DNA of 64,000 bases. Source: Nonomuraea fuscirosea. GTDB lineage: Bacteria > Actinomycetota > Actinomycetes > Streptosporangiales > Streptosporangiaceae. Shown one piece after another: positions 15,233 to 22,903 of this stretch (its first letter is position 1; every line of letters starts with the position of its first letter). The DNA is taken from the NCBI RefSeq assembly GCF_003001935.1, contig NZ_PVNG01000006.1, positions 310,001-374,000 of the forward strand. Direction: 5' to 3'. The notes below the pieces were generated by a model. The model did no database searches. It saw nothing but the letters and a program-made list of their open reading frames with translations, and was not told the origin of the DNA. Both the position numbers and the translations under genes were made by a program.

Positions 15233-15673
15233 TCAGCCGCGCAGCGCGCCGGACCGTTCGATCAGCTCCGTCATGGCCCGCTGGAAGTCGCGCCGCCGCC
15301 GTTCGCTCCAGCCCTCGGTCAACTGGTCGAAGACCCGCTCCTGCCAGTCATGAGCCTGATCCAGCAGGGCATGGCCGGACGAGGTGAGCGTCGCCTGACG
15401 CTGCCGTCCGTCCGCGTCCGATGGCCGCATGGCCAGGTATCCGGCCTGCGTCGCGGCCTTGACCAGGCGCGACGCGCCGCTCTGGTCGATGCCGATCTCC
15501 TGGGCCACGGCGTTGACCGTCGCCGCGCTCCCCCGGCGGGCCAGCGCGTGGACGGCCTCGGCGACGAGCACGAGCCGGCCGCGTTCGGCCATCTCGCCGT
15601 CCCCGGCCGGGGGCCGGCGCGACCAGTACCGGACGAACGCGAACAGCGCCTGCCCCGGCCCGCCGCCGCTCAC
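15233..15673 (-). CDS. MarR-family transcriptional regulator
   Basis: A 146-residue winged-helix regulator. The recognition region is AATVNAVAQEIGIDQSGASR followed by LVKAATQAGYLAMRPSDADGRQRQATLT, the MarR wing (D-R-R-like DGRQRQ). The GTG start at 15673 overlaps the stop of the upstream SnoaL-like gene (GTGA), so the two are translationally coupled. The TGTATGCG dyad at 16059-16077 at the head of the operon is the likely autoregulatory operator. Confidence 0.88.
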   Translation of the reverse strand: MSGGGPGQALFAFVRYWSRRPPAGDGEMAERGRLVLVAEAVHALARRGSAATVNAVAQEIGIDQSGASRLVKAATQAGYLAMRPSDADGRQRQATLTSSGHALLDQAHDWQERVFDQLTEGWSERRRRDFQRAMTELIERSGALRG

Positions 15674-16050
15674 GCGGTGGCCGCCATCGCGTCGCAGATG
15701 TGCGCCAGCTCCAGTGCCTGCCTGAGATCCGGCAGCCGCAGGGCGGCGGTCACCTTTCCGCCGCTCACCCGGAACACCGTCGCCACCCGGGCCGGGGCCG
15801 GGGAACCCGGCCAGGTGGCGTCCTCCTCCACGACCATGAGGCGGTCGCCGACCGGATGCCACGATCGCGGGCGCAAGGTGATGCCCGAGCGTTCCACCCA
15901 CTCCGCGAACTGCGCGGGCGTGATCGTCCCAGCGCCCTTCGGGCCCAGGACGACGATCGCGTCGCCGACCGCCCTCGCCGCACGTTCCAGGTCAGCTTCG
16001 TTCACGCTCGCGTGCCACTCGCCGATGGCTGCTTCCACTGCCGGTTCCAT
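15670..16050 (-). CDS. SnoaL/NTF2-like protein
   Basis: A 126-residue NTF2-like protein beginning EPAVEAAIGEWHASVNEADL and containing ARVATVFRVSGGKVTAALRL. It is a distant relative of the protein at 14843. ATG 16050 is chosen because TACACT (16057-16062 on this strand) ends six bases ahead, which fits a leaderless transcript, and the longer reading from 16074 would start inside the operator. It heads an operon with the MarR gene. Confidence 0.8.
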   Translation of the reverse strand: MEPAVEAAIGEWHASVNEADLERAARAVGDAIVVLGPKGAGTITPAQFAEWVERSGITLRPRSWHPVGDRLMVVEEDATWPGSPAPARVATVFRVSGGKVTAALRLPDLRQALELAHICDAMAATA

Positions 16051-16058
16051 CCCCGAAG

Positions 16059-16077
16059 TGTATGCGAAACGCATACA
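16059..16077. promoter_or_regulatory. MarR-type operator overlapping leaderless promoter
   Basis: TGTATGCGaaaCGCATACA is a perfect 8-bp inverted repeat with a three-base centre. It overlaps the -10-like TACACT of the SnoaL-marR operon and also lies just past the end of the TetR gene 16078. Confidence 0.75.
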
Positions 16078-16677
16078 TCAAGGGGCGGGAGGGGTGGCGA
16101 TCCGCCGGGCGGCCTCGACCACGGCGGCGCGGCGGTGGGCGGCTTCCGCGTCGTCGCCGGCGTCGCCGCCGGACAACATCCGGGCGATCTGCGGCGCCGC
16201 CGACCAGTAGCTCGACAGGGAGATGATGAGGAAGACCAGGTGGGCCGGCTCGATCGCGTCGTCGATCAGCCCGGCCCGCTGCGCCGCCGCCACGGCCTCG
16301 GCCTTGCCGGCGTAGAGCTCGGTACGGGCGAGTTCGTCGGGGATGCCGCCGGTGTCCGACAGTCCCTCCCACAGCACCAGCCGGGCCAGGTCGGGATGGG
16401 CCCGCTGGTAGTCGAAGGTCCGGCCGGCGAACTCGCCGACGTCCGCGGGGCAGGTGATGACCAGCGGCACGGCGGTGGCGATCCGGTCCAGCTCGCCACG
16501 GATCACCGCCGAGAACAGCTTCGCCTTGTCGCCGAAGTAGTTGTAGACCCGCTCGCGATTGACCTGGGCGCGCTTGGCGATCCGGTCGACGGTCGTGCCC
16601 TCCTGGCCGTGCTGGGCGAACTCGGCCAGCGCCGCCTGGTGGATGCGGCGCTTCGTTCCCTCGACGTCCCAAGCCAT
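16078..16677 (-). CDS. TetR-family transcriptional repressor
   Basis: A 199-residue TetR protein with HTH TVDRIAKRAQVNRERVYNYF and FGDKAKLFSAVIRGEL. The C-terminal domain belongs to the TetR_C_17-like group with FDYQRAHPDLARLVLWEGL. It is divergent from the SDR at 16828 with a 22-bp palindrome in between (16690-16711). It resembles the TetR at 53368 in domain arrangement (YQ-HP-L-RL-LWE), and both face an SDR gene. Confidence 0.93.
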   Translation of the reverse strand: MAWDVEGTKRRIHQAALAEFAQHGQEGTTVDRIAKRAQVNRERVYNYFGDKAKLFSAVIRGELDRIATAVPLVITCPADVGEFAGRTFDYQRAHPDLARLVLWEGLSDTGGIPDELARTELYAGKAEAVAAAQRAGLIDDAIEPAHLVFLIISLSSYWSAAPQIARMLSGGDAGDDAEAAHRRAAVVEAARRIATPPAP

Positions 16678-16689
16678 GCGGACATCGTA

Positions 16690-16730
16690 CCAACACCAAC
16701 GTTGCAGTTGGAATCAACCGGAGTTACAGT
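16690..16730 (+). promoter_or_regulatory. SDR promoter with TetR palindrome
   Basis: TTGCAG (16702-16707), 17 bases and TACAGT (16725-16730) form a strong promoter toward the SDR. The imperfect palindrome CCAACACCAAC/GTTGCAGTTGG (16690-16711) covers the -35, fitting repression by the divergent TetR. Confidence 0.65.
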
Positions 16731-16827
16731 GGAAACAGCAACACGAGCGTTGGAGTTTTTCTGAGGCGCGGACGGCGCCGGCTCCGGCGCCCTACGGACG
16801 ATCCGAACGTCCCCATCTCTCGGGAGC

Positions 16828-17547
16828 ATGACCATGACTGGCAAGACCGTACTGATCACCGGCGCGACCAGTGGCGTCGGCGCGAGCGCCGCCCGGTCGC
16901 TGCTCGACCGTGGCCACCGCGTGACCGTCACCGGCCGGGACGAAGGCAAGCTCAAGGCCTTCCTGGACGAGACCGGCCACCCCGACCGGCTGCTCGGCCT
17001 CATCTCCGACGCGGCCGACTGGGAGGCCACCGAGTCCGCCGTGGCCCGCACCGTGGAGCGCTTCGGCGGACTGGACGCCGCGGTGGCCAACGCCGGGTTC
17101 ACCTCCGTCGACCACCTGCGCAGCCCGGGCTCGACCATCTTCGACGGCGACCCGGCGCTGTGGCCGCCGATGATCCTCACCAACGTCCTCGGCCCGGCCC
17201 TGCTGGCCAGGGCCGCCCTGCCGCACCTCGAGGCCGCCGGCGGGCGGCTGGTGCTCGTCGGCAGCGTCGTCGGGGTGAAGAACAGCCCGGCCAACCTCTA
17301 CTCGGCCACCAAGTGGGCCGTCACCGGGCTCGCCGAGAACCTGCGCATGTACGCCACCACCCGCGGCGTCGGCGTCACCCTCGTCAACCCCGGCATGATC
17401 GACACCCCCTTCTGGCAGGACAACGCCCTCCCCGCCTACTCCCTGTCGCCCGAGCCCGTCGCCGCGGCCATCTGCTACGCGCTCGACCAGCCGGCGGGCG
17501 TCGACGTCAACACCGTGACCGTCCGGCCGATCGGGCAGCCCAACTGA
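16828..17547 (+). CDS. SDR-family oxidoreductase
   Basis: A 239-residue classical SDR. TGATSGVGAS (about residues 11-20) binds the cofactor, VANAGF is the NNAG equivalent, GSVVG carries the catalytic Ser and YSATK the catalytic Tyr and Lys. All catalytic residues are intact. Substrate unknown. It is divergent from TetR 16078 and its promoter overlaps that regulator's probable operator. Confidence 0.92.
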   Translation: MTMTGKTVLITGATSGVGASAARSLLDRGHRVTVTGRDEGKLKAFLDETGHPDRLLGLISDAADWEATESAVARTVERFGGLDAAVANAGFTSVDHLRSPGSTIFDGDPALWPPMILTNVLGPALLARAALPHLEAAGGRLVLVGSVVGVKNSPANLYSATKWAVTGLAENLRMYATTRGVGVTLVNPGMIDTPFWQDNALPAYSLSPEPVAAAICYALDQPAGVDVNTVTVRPIGQPN

Positions 17548-17613
17548 CCTGGCCGCGGCGCCGGCGGAATATCCGGATGCGGCGGGCCTGGGGCCTGGTG
17601 TCTGATCGAGGGC

Positions 17614-18483
17614 ATGACGATCGAGATGGGCACGCCCGAGGCCGGCCGGCTCGGCGACGTGACGCGGGTCCTGGCGGGGTGGCAGGACGACGAGGTGCCC
17701 GTGCAACTGCATCCGGGCGACGTGGGGTGGTTCTGGCGGTTCGGCGCGGAGCGTACGGCGCGCGCCACGCGGACCTGGAGCCGGGCCGGGCAGCTCCTCG
17801 CGGTCGGGCTGCTGGACGGTCCCGACCTGCTGCGGCTGGCGTTCGCGCCGGGAACACTGCGGGACGGGGACCTCGCGCGGCAGGTGGCCGCGGACGCCTC
17901 GGCGCCAGGGCGCGGCGCTCTGCCCGCGGGCCAGGTCTACGTCGAGGCGCCGGCCGAGGCCCTGGTCCGGGACCTGCTGGCCGAGGACGGCTGGCGCGAC
18001 GGCGACCTGTGGACACTGCTCTGGCGCGACCTCGGCGCACCCGTTCCCGATCCCGGCGTGCACGTCGAGGTGATCGGGCCGGAGCAGGCGCACGAATGGG
18101 CCGAGGTCGTGCACGCGTCGTTCGAGAAGTCGACGTTCACCGGCGAGCGCTGGCACGCGATGGCGGCGGGCGCGCCGTACGCGGACGCCCGCTGCCTGCT
18201 CGCCCGCGACGAGCGGGGACGGGCGGTGGCGGCCGTGGCGGTGTGGTCGGCCGGCCAGGGCAGGCTCGGCCTGATCGAGCCGATGGGGGTGCACCGCGAC
18301 CACCGCGGCCACGGCTACGGCCGGGCGATCACGTTCGCCGCGGCCCGCGCCCTGCGGGACCTGGGCTCGTCCAGCGTGGTCGTGTACACCCCGAGCACCA
18401 ACACCGGCGCGGTCGCCACCTACCTCTCGGCCGGCCTGAGACGCGTGTCAGAACGGCGGGACCTGTACCGCGCCGCTCCGTGA
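17614..18483 (+). CDS. GNAT-family acetyltransferase, two-domain
   Basis: A 289-residue protein whose C-terminal half is a GNAT acetyltransferase: EPMGVHRDHRGHGYGRAITF contains the acetyl-CoA pyrophosphate loop (R-x-x-G-x-G/A) and VVVYTPSTNTGAVATYLSAG the end of the fold. The N-terminal 140 residues look like a degenerate second GNAT domain. The acceptor is unknown. Its 3' end overlaps the convergent DoxX gene by 36 bases. Confidence 0.88.
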   Translation: MTIEMGTPEAGRLGDVTRVLAGWQDDEVPVQLHPGDVGWFWRFGAERTARATRTWSRAGQLLAVGLLDGPDLLRLAFAPGTLRDGDLARQVAADASAPGRGALPAGQVYVEAPAEALVRDLLAEDGWRDGDLWTLLWRDLGAPVPDPGVHVEVIGPEQAHEWAEVVHASFEKSTFTGERWHAMAAGAPYADARCLLARDERGRAVAAVAVWSAGQGRLGLIEPMGVHRDHRGHGYGRAITFAAARALRDLGSSSVVVYTPSTNTGAVATYLSAGLRRVSERRDLYRAAP

Positions 18484-18909
18484 CGTGCCCCCGGGGCCGA
18501 GGCGAGGGAGGGCGTCGGGCCCGGCCCCCGGCAGGAGGTGCCGCCAGTCGGCCGGCCAGTGGGCCAGCGCGATGACGGTCATGACGACGAGGTGCGCCGG
18601 CGCGGCCCAGCTCTCCACCGCCGGATCGTGGTTGACGATGTGGGTGGTGACGGCTCCGGTGAGCACGAACATCAGCGTCACGGCCCCCAGGAAGCGGGTA
18701 CGCCGCCGCGGGATCACGAGCAGGATGGCGGCGATTCCTTCCAGGGCGCCGACCACGAAGCGCATGTAGGGCGGATAGCCCCAGTCGGCGAACTTCACGG
18801 CGTACGCGGTGCTGAAGATCGTGTCACCCGGCCAGTACTTGGTCACGGCTCCCAGGGCGAACTGCAGGGCCAGGAACCAGTACAGACCGGTCTTGATGTG
18901 CTTCGACAT
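18448..18909 (-). CDS. DoxX-like membrane protein
   Basis: A 153-residue integral membrane protein with about four transmembrane helices (TGLYWFLALQFALGAVTKYW; FVVGALEGIAAILLVIP; GAVTLMFVLTGAVTTHIV; LVVMTVIALAHW) and a Pro/Gly-rich cytoplasmic tail. It fits the DoxX/DoxD-like family, for which redox or thiosulfate-related roles are discussed. It lies head to head with an ECF41-type sigma factor, and DoxX-like genes are among the partners reported for such sigma factors. Confidence 0.8.
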   Translation of the reverse strand: MSKHIKTGLYWFLALQFALGAVTKYWPGDTIFSTAYAVKFADWGYPPYMRFVVGALEGIAAILLVIPRRRTRFLGAVTLMFVLTGAVTTHIVNHDPAVESWAAPAHLVVMTVIALAHWPADWRHLLPGAGPDALPRLGPGGTSRSGAVQVPPF

Positions 18910-18986
18910 TCCCGTCTCTTTCGATCAGTAGGGGTCTCTTCGTGGGTGGGCTCGGCGCCGCCTGAAACAGCAGGCCGGACGCCGGA

Positions 18987-19013
18987 TGTCACATCGGCGT
19001 CCGGGCGCCGGTC
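18987..19013 (+). promoter_or_regulatory. ECF41-type promoter candidate
   Basis: TGTCACA (18987-18993), exactly 16 bases, then GGTC (19010-19013) differs by one base from the ECF41 consensus TGTCACA-N16-CGTC. It lies 38 bases before the sigma-factor ATG. A second TGTCACA reads on the opposite strand at 19043-19049, facing the DoxX gene, but its -10 match is weaker. Confidence 0.6.
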
Positions 19014-19050
19014 ACTTCGTATGAAAGGCCGAGACGAAGGAATGTGACAG

Positions 19051-19947
19051 ATGATCGAGCAGGACTGGGTGAGCGAGCGCTTCGCCGAGCACCAGGAGCG
19101 TTTGCGCGCGGTGGACTACCGGATGCTCGGCTCATCCGGTGAGGCCGAGGACGCGGTGCAGGAGGCGTGGGCACGGGTCAGCCGCGCCGACACCAGCCAG
19201 GTGGAGAACCCGGCCGGCTGGCTGACCACGGTCGTCGCCCGGGTCTGCCTGAACCTGCTCGAATCGCGCCGGGCCCGGCGCGAGGACGCGGCGGGGGCGC
19301 TGCCGCCCGAGCCGGCCGTGCCGCAGCCCGGCATCCATCCGCACGGTCAGGCCGGACCGGAGGACGAGGCGCTGCTGGCCGATTCGCTCGGTGTCGCGCT
19401 GATGGTGGTCCTGGACACGCTGACCCCCGCGGAACGGCTCGCGTTCGTCCTGCACGACGTCTTCGCCGTGTCGTTCGCCGAGATCGGGCCCGTCATCGAC
19501 CGGTCCCCGGCGGCGGCCAGGCAACTGGCCAGCCGGGCCCGGCGCCGCGTGCGGGGAACGGCGGCGGTCTCCGGCGCCGCGCAGCCGGCCAGGCGGGACC
19601 TGATCGCGGCGTTCCTGGCCGCCTCCCGCGACGGTGACTTCGACGCCCTGCTCGAACTGCTCGATCCGGACGTCGTGGCGTCCGAGCTCCGCGGCGCCGA
19701 CGCGGTGGCCTCCTTCTTCTCCGGCCGGGCCGAGGCCGCCCGGCTCGCCCTCGTGGACGGCGTGCCCGCGGCCGTCTGGGCACACCGCAACCGGCCGAAG
19801 GCCGTCTTCTCGTTCACCGTCGCCGACGGCAAGATCACCAGCATCACCGTCGACACCGACCCCGACCGGATCCGCGGCCACGACATCGTCCTTCTCGGCG
19901 GCGCCAAAGACGACAGGACTAATCGGGGTTCCCTAAGGGAACGTTAG
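19051..19947 (+). CDS. ECF sigma factor with SnoaL-like C-terminal domain (ECF41 type)
   Basis: A 298-residue extracytoplasmic-function sigma factor. Region 2 is at about 10-75 (VDYRMLGSSGEAEDAVQEAW, then PAGWLTTVVARVCLNLLESR) and region 4 at about 115-165 (LTPAERLAFVLHDVFAVSFAEIG in the -35 reader). Residues 180-290 form a SnoaL-like domain, which in ECF41 factors replaces the anti-sigma factor; the conserved NPDKL-like segment reads TDPDRI here. Likely targets are its own promoter (18987-19013) and perhaps doxX. Confidence 0.9.
   Translation: MIEQDWVSERFAEHQERLRAVDYRMLGSSGEAEDAVQEAWARVSRADTSQVENPAGWLTTVVARVCLNLLESRRARREDAAGALPPEPAVPQPGIHPHGQAGPEDEALLADSLGVALMVVLDTLTPAERLAFVLHDVFAVSFAEIGPVIDRSPAAARQLASRARRRVRGTAAVSGAAQPARRDLIAAFLAASRDGDFDALLELLDPDVVASELRGADAVASFFSGRAEAARLALVDGVPAAVWAHRNRPKAVFSFTVADGKITSITVDTDPDRIRGHDIVLLGGAKDDRTNRGSLRER
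19928..19942. promoter_or_regulatory. Palindrome near the end of the sigma-factor gene
   Basis: GTTCCCTAAGGGAAC is a 7-bp inverted repeat around one base, inside the last codons of the sigma gene and 10 bases before a -10-like TAATCT (19952-19957). It may be an operator for the flavin-type gene at 20025. No cognate regulator is obvious. Confidence 0.4.
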
Positions 19948-20024
19948 GTGGTAATCTAATGGAGTCTCCTCAAGGAACTCCAGAGCAGACTCCAGTCCGT
20001 ACTCACCAGCGCCAGGAGCCCACC

Positions 20025-20408
20025 ATGAAGCTCGACACCGACGTCCGCGCGGCCCTCGACGGCACCTCGATCGCCCACCTCGCCACCGTCCTGCCCGACG
20101 GCGCTCCCCACTCCGTCCCCGTCTGGGTCGGCACGCACGGCGACCACATCGTGATCCTCACGGGACCCGGCAGCCGCAAGGCCCGCAACCTGCGCCGCGA
20201 CCCGCGCGTGGCGCTCTCCCTGACGGCGGCCGGCAACCCGTTCCAGCCGGTGATCGTGCGCGGCCGGGTCGTCGAGTGGGTCGAGGGCGAGGCCGCCTGG
20301 GAGATCATCGACCGGATCGCGGCGAAGTACATCGGCGGCCCCTACACCCGCGAGGAGGAGCGGGTCGTCGCCGTCATCGAGCCGGACCGGCAGCTCGCCG
20401 CGGCCTGA
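20025..20408 (+). CDS. PPOX-class F420/FMN-dependent protein
   Basis: A 127-residue split-barrel flavin/deazaflavin-binding protein (TIGR03618-like group). Signatures are SIAHLATVLPDGAPHSVPVW, then SRKARNLRRDPRVALSL and the final RVVAVIEPDR. Members use F420 or FMN to reduce or oxidise small molecules, and F420 use is common in this lineage. AGGAG seven bases ahead of ATG 20025 decides the start over the longer in-frame reading from 19959. Confidence 0.88.
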   Translation: MKLDTDVRAALDGTSIAHLATVLPDGAPHSVPVWVGTHGDHIVILTGPGSRKARNLRRDPRVALSLTAAGNPFQPVIVRGRVVEWVEGEAAWEIIDRIAAKYIGGPYTREEERVVAVIEPDRQLAAA

Positions 20409-20437
20409 ACGGCGGGCCCCGGCGCGCCCCGCCGCGC

Positions 20438-21082
20438 TCACGACTCCAGGAAGTGCAGCACCGCCAGCACCCGGCGGCTGTAGCCGGTCGTGTGCGACAG
20501 GCCGAGCTTGTCGAACAGCGAGTTGACGTGCTTCTCCACCGCGCTCTGCGACACGTGCAGGGACTGGGCGATCGAGGCGTTGGTCAGCCCCTGCGCCATC
20601 CGCTCCAGCACCTCGCGCTCGCGCGCCGTCAGCCGGGCCAGCGGATCCACCTGCGTGGTACGCGCCAGCAACTGCCGCACCACCTCGGGGTCGAACGCCG
20701 CGCCGCCCGCGCCGACCCGGTCCAGGGCGTCCAGGAAGTCGCCCACCTGGCCCACCCGGTCCTTCAGCAGGTAGCCGACGCCCTCGACGTCGGAGCTCAT
20801 CAGCTCGGTGGCGTAGCGCTTCTCCACGTACTGCGACAGCACCAGCACCTTGATCGCCGGCCAGCGCCGCCTGATCTCCAGCGCGGCCCGCAGCCCCTCG
20901 TCGGTGTGGGTGGGCGGCATGCGAACGTCCACCACCACGATGTCCGGCCGGTGCTCCGCCACCGCCGTCACCAGCGCCTGCCCGTCGCCGACGGCGGCCG
21001 GCACCTCGTGGCCCTCCTCCAGCAGCAGCCGGATCAGGCCCTCACGCAGCAGCGTCGAGTCCTCGGCCAGGATCACCCGCAC
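20438..21082 (-). CDS. NarL/LuxR-family response regulator
   Basis: A 214-residue two-component response regulator. The receiver holds the acidic pair in ILAEDST, the phospho-acceptor Asp in VVVDVRMP (about D52) and the switch Lys in LLKDRV. The LuxR-type HTH occupies the C-terminus (LTAREREVLERMAQGLTNAS and AVEKHVNSLFDKLGL). GTG 21082 overlaps the kinase gene end by 10 bases, so expression is coupled. It is the partner of the kinase at 21073. Confidence 0.93.
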   Translation of the reverse strand: MRVILAEDSTLLREGLIRLLLEEGHEVPAAVGDGQALVTAVAEHRPDIVVVDVRMPPTHTDEGLRAALEIRRRWPAIKVLVLSQYVEKRYATELMSSDVEGVGYLLKDRVGQVGDFLDALDRVGAGGAAFDPEVVRQLLARTTQVDPLARLTAREREVLERMAQGLTNASIAQSLHVSQSAVEKHVNSLFDKLGLSHTTGYSRRVLAVLHFLES

Positions 21083-22200
21083 GGGAGCACCGCCGTGACC
21101 ACGGTCGGCCCGCCCGCCGGGCTGCTGACCTCGAACCGGCCGTCCAGCGCCGCCACCCGCCTGGCCAGCCCCGACAGGCCGCCGCCGGACGTCCGCGCGC
21201 CTCCGGCGCCGTCGTCGCGCACGCGTACGGCCACCGCCCCGTCCTCCCGTTCGACCTCGACCGTGATGAGCGCGGCCCCGGCGTGCTTGGCCGCGTTCGT
21301 CACCGCCTCGCACACCACGAAGTACGCCGCCGTCTCCACCGCCATGGGCGGCCGCTCGTCCAGCCGGCAATCTACCGTGACCGGCACGCTGGAGCGCTCG
21401 GCCACCCCGGCCAGGGCCTCGCCGAGCCCGAGCGAGTCCAGCCCGCTCGGGTAGGCCCGCCAGGCCACCTCGCGCAGTTCGGCCAGCGCCTGCTGCGCCT
21501 CCTGGTGGGCCTGCTGGAGCAGCTCGGGGCGGCCGCGCAGCGAGCGGCCGATGAGCATCGACAGCCCCACTAGCCGCTGCTGGAGGCCGTCGTGCAGGTC
21601 ACGTTCGATCCTGCGGCGTTCGGCGTCCACCGCCGCCACGATGCCCGCCCGGCTCTCGGCCAGCTCGGCGATGCGCCGCTCCAGCACCTCGGTCGGGTCG
21701 GGGCCCAGCAGGCGCAGCGCCAGGCGGCGCTCCAGCGCGTGCACCCCGGCCAGGCCCGACAGCACCAGGAACAGCGCCACGAACCCGGCCAGCGACAGGT
21801 ACGCCACCAGCGGCGTCGTGGGCAGCATCCGGTCGAACGGCTCGCCCCGGCCCCACGCCGCCGCCATCCGGACGGCGGTCACGGCCCCGAAGGCCAGCAC
21901 GAAGAGCACCAGCCCGCCCAGCACCCCGGCCGGCACCCGCGCGGCCAGATAACCCGTCGCCCGGCCACTCTCACGATCGTGCAGCGCGTCCAGCGCGGAC
22001 GGGTCCAGGCGCAGGCGCCACGCCTCCAGTCGGGCCAGCCGCCGCGCCGACGTCCGCACGTTGGGATTGCCCAGGAACGGCAGCGTCAGCACCAGGAACA
22101 CCAGCTCGGCCAGAGCGGTGAGCGCACCCAGCGCCACCGATCCGACCGTGATGCCGCCGGCCGCGCCGGCCCGGCGCAACCCGTCACGGGCGGTTCGCAT
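21073..22200 (-). CDS. Membrane sensor histidine kinase (NarX/DesK type)
   Basis: A 375-residue kinase. Three or four transmembrane segments occupy residues 15-165 (for example LGALTALAELVFLVLTLPFL and LGGLVLFVLAFGAVTAV). The HisKA_3 dimerisation helix has the phospho-His in ERDLHDGLQQRL (about H203) and the ATPase has the N-box CEAVTNAAKHA and DDGAGG. The small sensor region suggests a membrane or cell-envelope signal. It forms an operon with the DedA gene upstream and the response regulator downstream, overlapping both. Confidence 0.92.
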   Translation of the reverse strand: MRTARDGLRRAGAAGGITVGSVALGALTALAELVFLVLTLPFLGNPNVRTSARRLARLEAWRLRLDPSALDALHDRESGRATGYLAARVPAGVLGGLVLFVLAFGAVTAVRMAAAWGRGEPFDRMLPTTPLVAYLSLAGFVALFLVLSGLAGVHALERRLALRLLGPDPTEVLERRIAELAESRAGIVAAVDAERRRIERDLHDGLQQRLVGLSMLIGRSLRGRPELLQQAHQEAQQALAELREVAWRAYPSGLDSLGLGEALAGVAERSSVPVTVDCRLDERPPMAVETAAYFVVCEAVTNAAKHAGAALITVEVEREDGAVAVRVRDDGAGGARTSGGGLSGLARRVAALDGRFEVSSPAGGPTVVTAVLPCG

Positions 22201-22801
22201 GCCTCCCCTTGCGCCGCTCGGTCAGCCGGACGCCGACGAAGACGACGATCGCCAGCACCACGAGGCCGATCACCACGTAGGTGCCGATGCCGACGTAGGA
22301 CTCCACCAGCTCCCACTGCTCGCCCAACCAGTAGCCGGCCATCACGAAGATGGTGTTCCAGATGGCGCTGCCCGCGGTGGTCAGCAGTGTGAACGTCAGG
22401 ATCGGCATCCGCTCCACGCCGGCCGGAATGGAGATGAGGCTGCGGAAGATGGGGATCATCCGCCCGAAGAAGACGGTCTTGCGGCCGTGGCGCTGGAACC
22501 ACGCCTCGGTCTTCTCGATGTCGGAGGTCTTGACCAGGGGAAGTTTTCCGGCGATGGCCAGGGTGCGCTCACGGCCCAGCAGCGCTCCGACCGCGTACAG
22601 CGCGAGCGCGCCGATCACCGAGCCGAGCGTCGTGCACACCAGGACGTCGAGGAGATCCATCTCGCCCTTGCTGGCGGTGAAGCCCGACAGTGGCAGGATC
22701 ACCTCACTAGGAAGGGGCGGGAACAGGTTCTCCAGGGCGATGGCGATCCCGGCGCCGGGGGCGCCCAGGCTCTCCATCAGTCCAACCAGCCAGTCAGTCA
22801 T
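22184..22801 (-). CDS. DedA-family membrane protein
   Basis: A 205-residue DedA/SNARE-associated family protein, a class implicated in undecaprenyl-phosphate or phospholipid flipping and envelope integrity. Conserved blocks are ENLFPPLPSEVILPLSG, the FFGRMIPIFRSLISIPAG motif (with the family Arg residues) and GSAIWNTIFVMAGYWLG. TAGCCT at 22809-22814 ends seven bases before the ATG, suggesting a leaderless transcript. It is the first gene of the DedA-kinase-regulator operon, linking the signalling system to envelope lipids. Confidence 0.9.
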   Translation of the reverse strand: MTDWLVGLMESLGAPGAGIAIALENLFPPLPSEVILPLSGFTASKGEMDLLDVLVCTTLGSVIGALALYAVGALLGRERTLAIAGKLPLVKTSDIEKTEAWFQRHGRKTVFFGRMIPIFRSLISIPAGVERMPILTFTLLTTAGSAIWNTIFVMAGYWLGEQWELVESYVGIGTYVVIGLVVLAIVVFVGVRLTERRKGRHANRP

Positions 22802-22808
22802 GAGATCA

Positions 22809-22899
22809 AGGCTATGAAAAATCGGGGAACGTGCGGAATGAGGCCGCTGCCCGTATGACACTGGGGTAAACCCCACCCCATTCGCCCCGTACACTGTAC
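22809..22899. promoter_or_regulatory. Divergent leaderless promoters between dedA and SNF2 genes
   Basis: TAGCCT (22809-22814, minus strand) serves the DedA operon and TACACT (22890-22895, plus strand) the helicase; each lies 7-8 bases from its start codon. The latter is embedded in the palindrome GTACACTGTAC (22889-22899). Confidence 0.5.
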
Positions 22900-22903
22900 G
22901 GCC

